The translations under genes and the position numbers were made by a program. From Hofstenia miamia (lineage: Eukaryota > Xenacoelomorpha > Acoela > Hofsteniidae), in NCBI GenBank assembly GCA_900660155.1, contig CABFPE010000160.1, forward strand, positions 402,191-466,190: a stretch of DNA of 64,000 nucleotides, in the 5' to 3' direction. Below the pieces are notes generated by a model that saw only the letters and a program-made list of their open reading frames with translations, was not told where the DNA came from and ran no database searches. Position 1 is the first letter of the stretch. Every line of letters starts with the position of its first letter. Positions 47,263 through 57,209 of this stretch are shown here, one piece after another.

Positions 47263-48999
47263 TAAGATAAGATAAGATAAGATAAGATATTCTATATTTA
47301 GAGACTTTTATTTACAATTTCAGAAACTGATAAATTCTCTAAATAGCGTCAATAATGTACAAAAAAATAAAGAGACATGAAATATATACACGAAAAGCGT
47401 CATTTTAGGCTACGGATATTATAGTCTTGTAGTAGTAGTATAATCAGTACTATAAAATTTGTAGCCTGTCCAAGCTTTTCCACAGATGAACTTTTGCTTT
47501 AGAATGAATTCCTTAACACGTTTGCGAAAGTGTTTTACATTTTTAATACATTTGATCTCTTGGGGAAATTCATTCCATTGCCTTATTGCATTATTTATAA
47601 AAGAATTTCGTTTTATTTTAGATTTATACTTGTTTACAGTAAATCTTTTTGTTCTTTCGTTGATCTTGTTCGAAAATTCTGGGATTTTTATGCAATTATA
47701 GGGTGGAAGCAATTTTACAATTTTATAAAATTTAGTGGCGGTATTTATTTGAATTAACTGCTTAGGACTTGGGATTGATTTATAAATATATTTTTTTAAA
47801 GCACTAGATCTTCGTTTACAAACATTAATGGCCCATTTATATTGAGTTTCGAGCTTTTTAATTAGTTCTTCGCGTATGTTTGAAAATAGAATACTACTAT
47901 AATTAAAGTGGCTAATTACCAATGAATGGAGAAGTTGTACAATTGCATTTTCTGGTAGTTGCCTTAGAACGTGGCCTATTGTTTTTATACCAATAGCAAT
48001 TTTCTTTTGTAATGATTTAACATGTTCATTAAATAATAAATTTGAGTCAAAAGTAACCCCTAAATATTTAAAAGAAGTAACTTCGGGAATTTTGGTATTT
48101 TTTACTATTAAAATTTTTTTAGTACGATTTTTTTCAAAATTATGAGGCTTAAGTAAACAAAATTCAGTTTTTTCGGCATTAATTCGTAATTTATGCATTG
48201 AAAAGTAATTGCATAATGATCGACAGGTTAACTCAATTTCATTTATTGCCTTATCATCAGATTTGTCTTCATAAAATACACAGGTATCATCTGCATATTG
48301 TATGAGATTGGTCTTGGTATGATATTTCATATTATTTATATAAATATTAAATAGTAGTGGGCCTAGAATAGTTAGATAATTTGTTATAAAGCAAACACTA
48401 TCATTATCCATACCTATATGTTTTAGTTTTTCGTATAATATTTTATGATTGATTGAGTCAAAAGCTTTAGAAATATCTAAGCAAGCAATTGCGACATAGT
48501 TTTTTATATCTAGGAGATTCCTCCAGTGTTCAGTTGCTTGGATAAGAGCATCAGTAGAAGAAAAATGTTTTTGAAATCCAAATTGTGCATCAAACATTAG
48601 CTTATATTTTTGCATGTGCTCATAAATTTGATCCGATAAAAGTCTCTCAAATATTTTACTAAGTGGGGAAGTTACCAAGATTGGTCTATAATTGGAGGCA
48701 ATATTTTCATCATGTTTTTTAAAAACCGCTGTTACATGAGCTTTTTTTAGAACATCAGGAAAAATTTTTGTTTTGATGCACTCATTGAAAATAAAATTTA
48801 GTGGTTTACTAATAATTGACGCAATTTCTTTCAAAATCCAGGCAGGTACTTTTGCTGGGCCATTTGATTTATTCAATTTGAGTTTTGGTATTGCTTTAAT
48901 CATCTCATAAGTAGTAGTATATCTGAATTTAAAAATTGGAATACTATTTTTCTGTGGAGAATTAAATTCAATATGTTCGCCTTGAATTATCAATTCCAA
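47263..48999 (-). mobile_element. truncated non-LTR retrotransposon inserted in the Polinton, (GATAA)n tail
   Basis: RT frame followed, in transcript sense, by an untranslated stretch and a (TTATC)n tail (47289-47263). It lies between Polinton capsid and penton-like relics, so it inserted after or during decay of the Polinton. Confidence 0.75.
47419..48999 (-). CDS. non-LTR reverse transcriptase, 526 residues, open but lacking the motif B loop
   Basis: One of the longest uninterrupted frames in the window. Fingers: KSNGPAKVPAWILKE and NYRPILVTSPLSKIFERL; motif A ACLDISKAFDSINHKIL; then NYLT joins directly to ILGPLLFNIYINN, so about 30 residues including the G-V-P-Q-G-S loop are missing in frame; motif C LIQYADDTCVFYED with both Asp; thumb FKYLGVTFDSNLLFNEH; tail IRQWNEFPQEIK. 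The start is truncated (no endonuclease). The loss of motif B should abolish activity, yet no stop has accumulated, suggesting a recent copy of a deleted source. Confidence 0.8.
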   Translation of the reverse strand: MELIIQGEHIEFNSPQKNSIPIFKFRYTTTYEMIKAIPKLKLNKSNGPAKVPAWILKEIASIISKPLNFIFNECIKTKIFPDVLKKAHVTAVFKKHDENIASNYRPILVTSPLSKIFERLLSDQIYEHMQKYKLMFDAQFGFQKHFSSTDALIQATEHWRNLLDIKNYVAIACLDISKAFDSINHKILYEKLKHIGMDNDSVCFITNYLTILGPLLFNIYINNMKYHTKTNLIQYADDTCVFYEDKSDDKAINEIELTCRSLCNYFSMHKLRINAEKTEFCLLKPHNFEKNRTKKILIVKNTKIPEVTSFKYLGVTFDSNLLFNEHVKSLQKKIAIGIKTIGHVLRQLPENAIVQLLHSLVISHFNYSSILFSNIREELIKKLETQYKWAINVCKRRSSALKKYIYKSIPSPKQLIQINTATKFYKIVKLLPPYNCIKIPEFSNKINERTKRFTVNKYKSKIKRNSFINNAIRQWNEFPQEIKCIKNVKHFRKRVKEFILKQKFICGKAWTGYKFYSTDYTTTTRL

Positions 49000-49205
49000 T
49001 TAATCCACCATTGCAGTTAATTTGCAAAACTTTTTCAACACCAACATTATGTATACTATGTTTCTCTAATAGATAGTTTGTTATATGTACAAACTAAACT
49101 TTAAATGTGGGTATTTGGTAGAGTAAATACGACCTTCCACTTGTCGAATTTCGTCAAGTTTCAACATCTTTCTGTGATAAAATGATTTGCAAAACACATT
49201 TCTTA

Positions 49206-50435
49206 TCAATTTATAACTTTTCGCTGTTTATCAATGTAGACTTTGGAATTGGTTTCCCCCAAAACAATAACTTCCATCGATTTAGTAAGTATGGTTTTAA
49301 CATCCAGTGTTAAATGTATATTCACACCACTCAATTCAGGATACAAAACCTCATTGTTGGCCTCTGTAATGCTAGTCAGATCAAAAACCCTAATCGCGTG
49401 TTTGTTATACTGTGTGTAGGGTATTGCGCCACCATCATTATTTATTCCCAGAGCTTTTATTGATTGATAATATGTCTGCATATAGTTGTCATCTCTGACT
49501 AGCATGGGAGTGTATGCAATATTTGATCCTCTGTGGGTTATAGTAACTTGACAGAGTCCTCTAAATTTATATGAAAACGGATTTGTAAACATTGTGCCTG
49601 TAAACTAGTGATTTGGAACAATTGCCAAGGTGATTCTTCTAATGGGCTCATTGGAAAAAACATTTTCTCTAGTAAGCATGTTTCGTCCACATGGAATTAT
49701 AAATATACGTGTAAGAATTCTTGTAAAGTGGTATGTAGCACACTTCCTGTGAATCTGAGCTTTTTTTTAGTTAGGAAGGCACCTGTAATTTGCATTTTGT
49801 AATCTGCATTTTCATCTGCAATTATGGAAAAATCGTCTTGCGATCTTAAAAGCTTTAATTGAATACCAACAATGGGTATTAGTAATTTTTCACATTGGAA
49901 AAAATCAATGGTGAGAGGACAATAGAAGCTTGCAACCTTGCTTTCTCTGGTTAGCACGCTACGTCTATACTGACTTTCATCAGTTTATCACGGTTTTTTT
50001 ATAATAATACCCACTTGACATAAATATTGAAGTCTTGTTGGCTGCACTTTTTAATAGTGAATTGGTGAACATAACTGGATGGGGCCATACCGCATCACCT
50101 GTTTGTAGTAAAACTCCATTTGCATATAAACTGTAATCGCTAAACAATGATTGTAAGGCGTTATTTACTAAACAAACTTGATCTTGTTTTGTATTGTCTG
50201 TATCATCCCAAACTAGGTTCCCACCATCACTTTTGTGTACAATTTTCACCGATAAACCAAGATGTACACTTTGCAAATCAATGTACTCATTTTGCTCCAA
50301 CCCAAAATTAAATTCAATGAGTGGCCCATTAAAACCAGAATTTGGGAAATATTCCTGTGTACTACCCCATTAAAGTTTACCAACACCTTATCACATTCGA
50401 AAATATGCAAGCAAGAATGAGTGAATGTCGCCATG
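49206..50435 (-). pseudogene. Polinton major capsid protein relic
   Basis: Four segments in changing frames. The N-terminal start is at 50435 (MATFTHSCL). Then come IEFNFGLEQNEYIDLQS and VNNALQSLFSDYSLYANGVL, matching the family's E-Y-I-D-L ... V-x-N-x-L-H-S-L-F-S-x-x-x-x-x-x-N-G block; FFQCEKLLIPIVGIQLKLLR at about 49880; and the last part from 49592 with NPFSYKFRGL, RVFDLTS and VIVLGE. This is the double-jelly-roll capsid of Polintons and related adenovirus-like elements. At least two frameshifts and a stop at about 49607 make it dead. Confidence 0.82.
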
Positions 50436-50601
50436 ACAGGGATCAAACTAATATCAACTGTCAATGTGTACAGCTATTTATACCAAATTCTTAAAAATGT
50501 CAGTTTTCTTTATGACGGGCTTCTTTTTCACTATGTGTGGACTAGGTTTACATTGTTTTTTTGCTGGAGAAACTGAAAATTGTTTAATTCCACGTTTTGT
50601 T

Positions 50602-50847
50602 TTAATTGTTTTTGTTATCCTCCCCTAATTGATTCCTAACTGTGTTTCTTGCTACATTGCCAATTCTACGTTTTAAAACTTCTTTCACATTTTCGCCAGA
50701 GACTATGTCATTTAAACCTGAAATTGATTCGTCCAAAATCTCATTACCAATATTGCTTAATACATATTTCAAGGCGGAATCATTTTCAATGCTAGTGGTA
50801 TAGCAACCCGCCTGAGTGTAGTAATTACTCCAAAGCCTTTCTAACAA
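50602..50847 (-). pseudogene. Polinton minor capsid (PY-like) protein relic
   Basis: 81 residues: SNYYTQAGCYTTS corresponds to the Y-Y-x-x-Q-A-G-x-G start of the Polinton minor protein, then a long amphipathic stretch (ILDESISGLNDIVSGENVKE) and a basic tail (KRRIGNVARNTVRNQ). The Gly-rich Y-Q-R-G-x-G part is missing. Position between integrase and major capsid supports the call. Confidence 0.6.
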
Positions 50848-50939
50848 GTTATTGCTGTAGGGTTTCTACCACTTACTTGTAGGCTATAATATCATTACAT
50901 ACTGAATGATTTGACAATTACACATATAGGTTATTTATA

Positions 50940-51985
50940 CTATTCTATTCTTGTCCATGCATGCTTTCTAATTAGTCTAGTCAATTCCTGCTGGTAGAAT
51001 TTTCCTTTAATTATTTCACCGCGATCATCACTATTTGACTTTAGTTCATATGTAATGGGGATCGTGGGAAACACCTTGTTTATTTTAAAAACCTCCATTT
51101 GAAATTGTGGTGAATAGCCTTTTCGAGATGTGTAATCAAATTTTAAATTCTTACCAGATCGCCAAGCTGAAACAACGCTGGTCAGTAATGCTTATTACTA
51201 ACAGTCTTTAGTTTTCCAACCAAGTTTGGTACATGTTTTTTTCTTATAGAATTTGGAGACATGCCTATTGTATGATTTACTCTGGAATTTAACATGCCAA
51301 CAATTTGTTGACGTTTATCTATATATTTATACCCCCTGCTAAAGTGTAGATACTTGAACACACTGCTTTCATATTTGAATATGTGCTATACATGGTTATA
51401 TTATTTCTATTGCAGAAATTGTTAAACATTCCTTTAAATTCTGTTCCCGTATCAACCCGAATCTTTTTCACATTACGCCAGTTATCAAATTTTTTAAAAG
51501 CAGACAACACATGACTAAAAGTTTTATTATATAATGGTTGTACACAAAATTTTTTTGACAAAATATCATAACAAACAAGCAAGTAATTTATCACTCTATT
51601 GTACGATGCTAGACTTTCAAGAGCTGCCAAATCCATAGTCTATATTTCATCAGTGCCAAATGCAATAACAAGCTTACGTGGGAAATTTCTCACAGCTGAC
51701 TTGTGTATAGTGTATACGTATGATTTGTAGCAAGGAAATTTCGTACCTTTTCCAGAGTTATTTTTCGGAATTTCAATTTAGCTTTGTGATACAACTCATA
51801 AATACCCCCAAAACTAACAGATGATTTTAACGTTGTGTACAAGTGCTGCAGGTGTTTATCCATTACAATTAATTCCAAACCATAAGTTCCTTTCTATATA
51901 TAGCCTCATAAACACGATTATTTTTAACCAAATGGGCGGGGATTGTACCAATGTCTTTAAAAATTCTTTGTAAACGTTTTGCCAT
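50940..51985 (-). pseudogene. Polinton integrase (rve family) relic
   Basis: N-terminal HTH-like part: SVSFGGIYELYHKAK and VRNFLATNHTYTLYTSQ, as in the F-G-G-x-x-x-L-Y-x-x-x-K ... Y-T-L-H block. Catalytic core: MDLAALESLASYNRVINYLL, IRVDTGTEFKGMFNNF and YSTYSNMKA; the first Asp and the D-T/K-G-x-E-F Asp are present, and the downstream Glu region is altered. C-terminus: a Y-S-P-Q-F segment, then TYELKSNSDDRGEIIKGKFY and QQELTRLI, ending at 50940. Several frame changes. Polinton integrases place the element at short target duplications; this copy is inactive. Confidence 0.82.
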
Positions 51986-53250
51986 TTATTAATGCAAAAT
52001 ATTTATCGTATAGGTTCATGTGTTTACAAGTATATACATTTAGAAAAAAAGCGGAGCATAGCATGGAATTGTGACTAGTTTAACGAATGGAAATCATATC
52101 TATAAATGACAAATTGGATATGTAGCAGTACGCCAACTAGAAGAATGGTGAATCATCTGGAAAACATATTCTAATTTCTATACCAACTATAATATATGTG
52201 GATAAGGACTTTGTGCATTAAAGCTATAAAAGCAGTGGAAAGTAAAACACCCATGTATATGTATATAGCCACGTATTAACCATAAACCAAATAAAACTGG
52301 AAAAGATGTGTAAGTGAACAAAGATGTAACAGTCTACAATGTGTACAGCCATGAGATCCATATACATCAAAAAGAATTGCAAAACAAAGATTGACGTGTT
52401 AAACTAATATAATAATATATTAATAATCATAATAATAATAGTGTATATTGAAAGCATGTATATGTATAAATCCTATTAACAACATTGCATGTATAATTTT
52501 TAGGAAATGAAATTGCGTCTTTATGCATAAACCATGTTCAATTTTTCCAAAAAATAGTTTGCTTTTAATGTGTATTATGGCTTTTATGTCAATTTTAACA
52601 AAATATTTCTCGATTTTGTATTTGGATATTAGCAAAATGAATTAAATGTATGGAATTTTTACAATGGAAAACTAGTGCTTCACTATAGAAACTGAAAAAC
52701 AAACGTGCATATAAAGTGAATAACTAGCAATGTCACATATATTAGCAAAAAACATGGGTGCATGTAAATTAAATGAATGTGCAAACTAAATTAATGTGTG
52801 ATATAGTATCTCCAATTAGTCTGTTAACAATGTCATGTATATTAACAAGTATGTAAAGTAAAATATAACATGCAAACTAAATTAGGCTACATAAATACCA
52901 TAAAAACTTGTAAAAGTATATGAACCAATGACTATACAATGTTACATATATTAATAAAAAAACAGGTGTGTAAAGTAAAATAAAACATGCAAACTAAATA
53001 AGGTACATAAATAGCATAAAAACTAGTAAAAGTCCATGAGTAAATGACGTCACTACAACACCCCCGGCAATATCCACAGCCCAGCAGAGGCCAAATGTCC
53101 CCTCTCGACCAATCAGAAAAAAGTGCAATGGGGTCTTGGCCTTTTCAACTACTCTTAGCTGATCAGTAATTGCCGGCCCTAGGCGTTTCTTTCTCTGGGT
53201 CATATCATCGTAATAAGAATTTTCTAAATATCTGTTCATCTATTTAGGGT
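51986..53250. repeat. repeat-rich region with degenerate tandem units; weak reverse frame at 53.0-53.2 kb
   Basis: From about 52790 to 53045 a unit of about 120 bp recurs about twice: ACATATATTA, GTGTGTAAAGTAAAATA, ACATGCAAACTAAAT, CATAAATA, CATAAAAACT, GTAAAAGT. Looser copies run back to about 52180. The reverse frame 53239-52994 (RKKRLGPAITDQLRVV, AKTPLHFF) resembles in spacing the small protein that sits beside Polinton capsid genes, but this is weak. Confidence 0.55.
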
Positions 53251-53910
53251 TTCATTTTTCGACCTATCATGTAGTCTTCCAATTTTTACAAAACCATATT
53301 ATTATTGTTATCTTCAAAATATCATGAAAGTTACATTTGTCAAAAGTTAGGAATGAATTCTACTGAATTACAATATTTACATTTGCTAAGAACAATATTT
53401 ATTTACAAGAAATCAGATAATTTTTTTGATTGGATCACATCAAATATAGTGATGAATCATCACTGATGAAACATTTCTGAATATTCCAAATAAATATAAA
53501 CAAAAAAAAATTTTTATGCTACATTTTTGAGATAAAATACAATTGCATGCAAAATCTTGACATTTAGATTTTACACCCTGTATTTTGAGATCTAAACCAA
53601 AGCCACAGCTTTACATGCATTTTGAGATTGAAATCAACGCAAGCTTTCAGCTTGCCAGTGCTAACAATTCAGCTAAGATATTTCTGCCATCACTTCATTT
53701 AGATTGTTGACTATGACTCCATGATAATGTATTAATTCAACAAGTCAAATTGACATTAATTGGCTTAGACAACTACCATTTATTGCCATTTTACTCAAGA
53801 TAGCAAAAAAACATAAAATCACTTAGAAACACTTCAGTTATTGATTGAAATAGGAAACTTAATAAGTGTTAAAGGAATAAATTCACCCCACCATTGCTAC
53901 ACAAATTCTG
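53251..53910. other. AT-rich spacer, start of the second CpG-starved block
   Basis: CpGs stop almost completely after about 53260. No gene recognised and no LTR found. Confidence 0.5.
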
Positions 53911-53959
53911 AGTGTTGAATAAAAACCCAAATGTAAATGCATATTCAGTAAAATTAAAC

Positions 53960-56745
53960 AATAAATGTATCTGTATAATAAGAACTCACAAGATAGTGAC
54001 AACTACAGATAAACCAATAAAGGTACCAGTAAGAAGGATATCAGAGCAACTGAAAAAAGAATATAACCGAATTTTAAATGAATTGATTGACAATAAATAA
54101 TCTGACCAAGCTCCAACAGTGTTTGTGAAACAGGGAAACAAACACAGATATGTATAGACTTCCAGAAACCCAACAAGGCAATGAGAAAGGATTTGTATCT
54201 GTTGATGAGAATTCAAGATATGTTATATGATGCAAGTAAACACAAATACTTTACATCAATTGATTTATCCAAAGCATATTGGTAAGTAAAAATGGAAACA
54301 GGAGACATAGAAAAAATGGCATTTATAACACCATATGGACTGTATGAGTGGATCTACATGGCATTTGGCCTGTGTAATGCTCAAGCAACATTTCAATGCT
54401 ATATAATGAAAGTGTTAAAAAATAAAACACATAAAATAGAAGATGGAATTAACTCCTACATAGACAATATCATAGTGACCAGTGATATGGTGTAAGAACA
54501 TATAAATAAAATAGAGAGAACTCTGGACATGCTAGAGAAAGCTGGACTATGTATAAATGGAAATAAATGTGACATATTAAACAAGAAGATAGTATTCCTG
54601 GGAAGGATAATCAAGAAATGAAACATCTGCATGAATGACAATGCAAGAGACATGATCAGAAAAATAGAAAACCCAACAATAAGAAAGATGTACAAAGAAT
54701 AATGGGATTCTTCAATTACTATGGAACATTTATTCCAAAAATTGCAGGAAAAACAGTGAAAATGACAAGATTGATGAGGAAAGTGGTACTATTTGTATGG
54801 ACATGGGAAGAACAAGAAGAGCTGGACAATATAAAAGAAGAACTCACCAAATTGCCATCATTGAATACTCCAGACTACATGGAACAATTTATCCTAGAGT
54901 GTGATGCAAGCAAGGTAGTGATAGGAGCAACACTATGACAAATGAGAAATGGAAAGGAGGTGCTGATACAGTTCTTTAGCAGAAAACTGAAAACAAATGA
55001 GGAGAACTACATATCCACAAAGCTTGAAATGTTAGCACTAATTGAAAGTATTAAGAAATTTAGACACTTCCTAATTGGAAAAGAATTTCAAGTATGAACA
55101 GATAACAGTTGGCTAGCATGGTTAAAAAAATTTTCTGGAGCTAAATTGTCAATAGTGTCAAGGTGGATTGAATACTTAAACAAATTCACATTCACAATAG
55201 AACATCAAAAAGGAAATTTACATAGCAATGCAGAGATTTGGGCATCATTGCCAGGATACTAGAGAGACAATGAGAAAAAAGAGAGAGAAAAGAAGCAGTT
55301 TCAATTCCTATCTCATACAGAGTACAAAGAATTACCAAAAATGAATGTTGATAAAAGAGGGCAAGCTATACTACCAATAATAATGAAAGAAGAGATAACA
55401 GAGTAAGAAATAATAAAAAACAGAAAGATGATATAATACTAAATGAGATCAGAGGAAAGATAAAAGACCTGAAAAGAATTATATCCAACATGACAAAAAG
55501 TTGCTATGAGGGATATAAATTAAAATTGAACAAAAATGAACTCCTATATAGAGAATGACAATGCAATACAATAGTAATCCCAGAATATTACAAAAGGGAA
55601 ATAATCAGAAAAGTGCATGAAAAGGATTATATGGGGATCATACAAATGGAAAAAACATTCAACACTAGGTTTATCACAGTTGCAGTTAGAAAAGTAATAG
55701 ATGGATGTAATCAATAAATGTATGACATGTTTGTTGAGAAATAAACAACACTTTCTTACACAAAGAGCCCCTCTAAAGAAAATTCAAAATGAAGAAGGGT
55801 ATCAATACTTACTAGTAGTTGGAGATAACTTTACAAAGTATGCAAGAATGATACCAATGACAAGTACAACAGTGAAACAGACAATTGAAATAGTGATGAA
55901 AGAATGGATATTGAAATTCAGACCAATGGAAACAATAATAACTGACAAAGGACCACAATTCAAGAGTGGATTATTCCAAGATATGATGAAATTATTGGAA
56001 ATAGCAACTGAATAGACAACAGCATACCATCCACAAAGTAATGGAGCTGTTGAAATGTTGAAATGAACACTAATTAATATACAAGTTGCAACAACAAGAA
56101 TATAAGGAAAAAAATGGAGAAAGATGATAGAAATGATAAAGTATTTCTATAATATTTTGGTACATTTCACAATGGGAATAACACCATTCAAAGCCATGTT
56201 TGGCAGAGAAGTGGCAACATGCTTATCAATGCAGTACTTCAACTACAGTAACAAAATTGATAAAAATTGAAAGCTCAAATGGCAGGAATCTATGAAACCA
56301 TGTGTCACAACATAAAAAAGTCAGCCATGAGACAACAAAGAAATATATGGGCATGAGCATAAAGTAGGGGATAGGTTATACACATTCACACCATTAAGAC
56401 TAACTGATGTAAACCAAGTAAGAAAATTAAGAACTACTTTATCAAGACCTTATAAAATTGTTAAAATATTACCTAACAATGTGCATGTACTGAATAATGA
56501 CAGAATTTTGCATTTTCAAAACGTCAAGAGAGTGATAACTGATATTGGAGAGGCAAAGTTATATGAAGAATCAGAATTCAAATTAGCAGGTAATAATAAT
56601 GACATTATATATGAAATTGATGATTTAGACAGTTTTCCCAAAGAGAACTACAATGAGGAGTTCCAATGTAATGTAAGAGATGAAAATTTAGAAAGAAGAA
56701 TAATGACTCAAAGGGCAGCTAAAAATAAAAAACAGACACTACCCT
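53960..56745 (+). pseudogene. Ty3/gypsy pol relic (RT, RNase H, integrase)
   Basis: RT: PVRRISEQLKKEYNRILNEL; IDLSKAYW, stop, VKMETG (stop at the Gln of Y-W-Q-V); MAFITPYGLYEWIYMAFGL; SYIDNIIVTS (Asn for the second Asp); LGRIIKK. RNase H: LECDASKVVIGATL, then a stop where Arg or Ser is usual; FQV, stop, TDN. Integrase: CMTCLLRNKQHF; then a deletion that removes the first catalytic Asp block; YQYLLVVGDNFTKY; IITDKGPQFKSG; AYHPQSNGAVEMLK, stop, TLI; GPY/F-type module SRPYKIVKILPNN and a last frame to 56747. Stops at conserved Arg or Gln positions point to C-to-T decay. Protease and gag are not seen. Confidence 0.85.
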
Positions 56746-57209
56746 GATATAAGGGACTTAAATTTATTAACTGAATTTAGGAAATTAGAAGAAAATGATG
56801 AATCAAGGAGAGGACAGCAGATGAACAATCAATGAAAACAAGAGAAATGAGCAGAGAATCTTGAATCAGACGTCAATGCAAGGGTGAAAGGGATGAGAAT
56901 GAAGAAATGACAAACAAGCAACATAGTGTGAGAAGGCACCTGAGTAGTCTTAAATGCCAATTCAAGGGCATAGGGACAAATGGACAAAAAGCCTTTCCTG
57001 CTACTAGTTTGCAAAACCAATTCAAGTGCAAGTGGACTGAAGGAGTTTCAGAGGAAGGTGTAAGTTGGGGAAGAACCATAGTAATATGAAAGCAATTCAA
57101 GGCTGACAGTACTATAGACCCCACAGCTCATCAAGTGCTAAGAGAGCAAATGAAAAGAATCTGATTCAAGGGTGACCAAGTAGAAGCCATTATCACAGGT
57201 TCAAAGCCT
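56746..57209. other. link between the gypsy pol relic and U1 copy 2
   Basis: About 460 bases, still A-rich and CpG-poor, with KCQFKGIGTNGQKAF-like open stretches but no recognised domain. Confidence 0.4.

Larger units (their letters stand above)
45771..51985 (-). mobile_element. decayed Polinton/Maverick element (reverse strand)
   Basis: In order on the reverse strand: retroviral-type integrase (51985-50940), minor capsid protein (50847-50602), major capsid protein (50435-49206), a LINE (48999-47263) and a probable penton-like gene (46745-45771). All are broken by stops and frameshifts. The set integrase plus double-jelly-roll capsid identifies the Polinton class. Protein-primed DNA polymerase, ATPase and protease were not found, and terminal inverted repeats were not recognised, so boundaries are minimal. 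The element may extend left past the LINE at 42.5-45.6 kb and right into the repeats at 52-53 kb. Confidence 0.78.

Noticed and set aside
47486-47757. Forward hydrophobic frames at 47.5-47.8 kb
   Set aside because: Shadows of the reverse-strand LINE reverse transcriptase.
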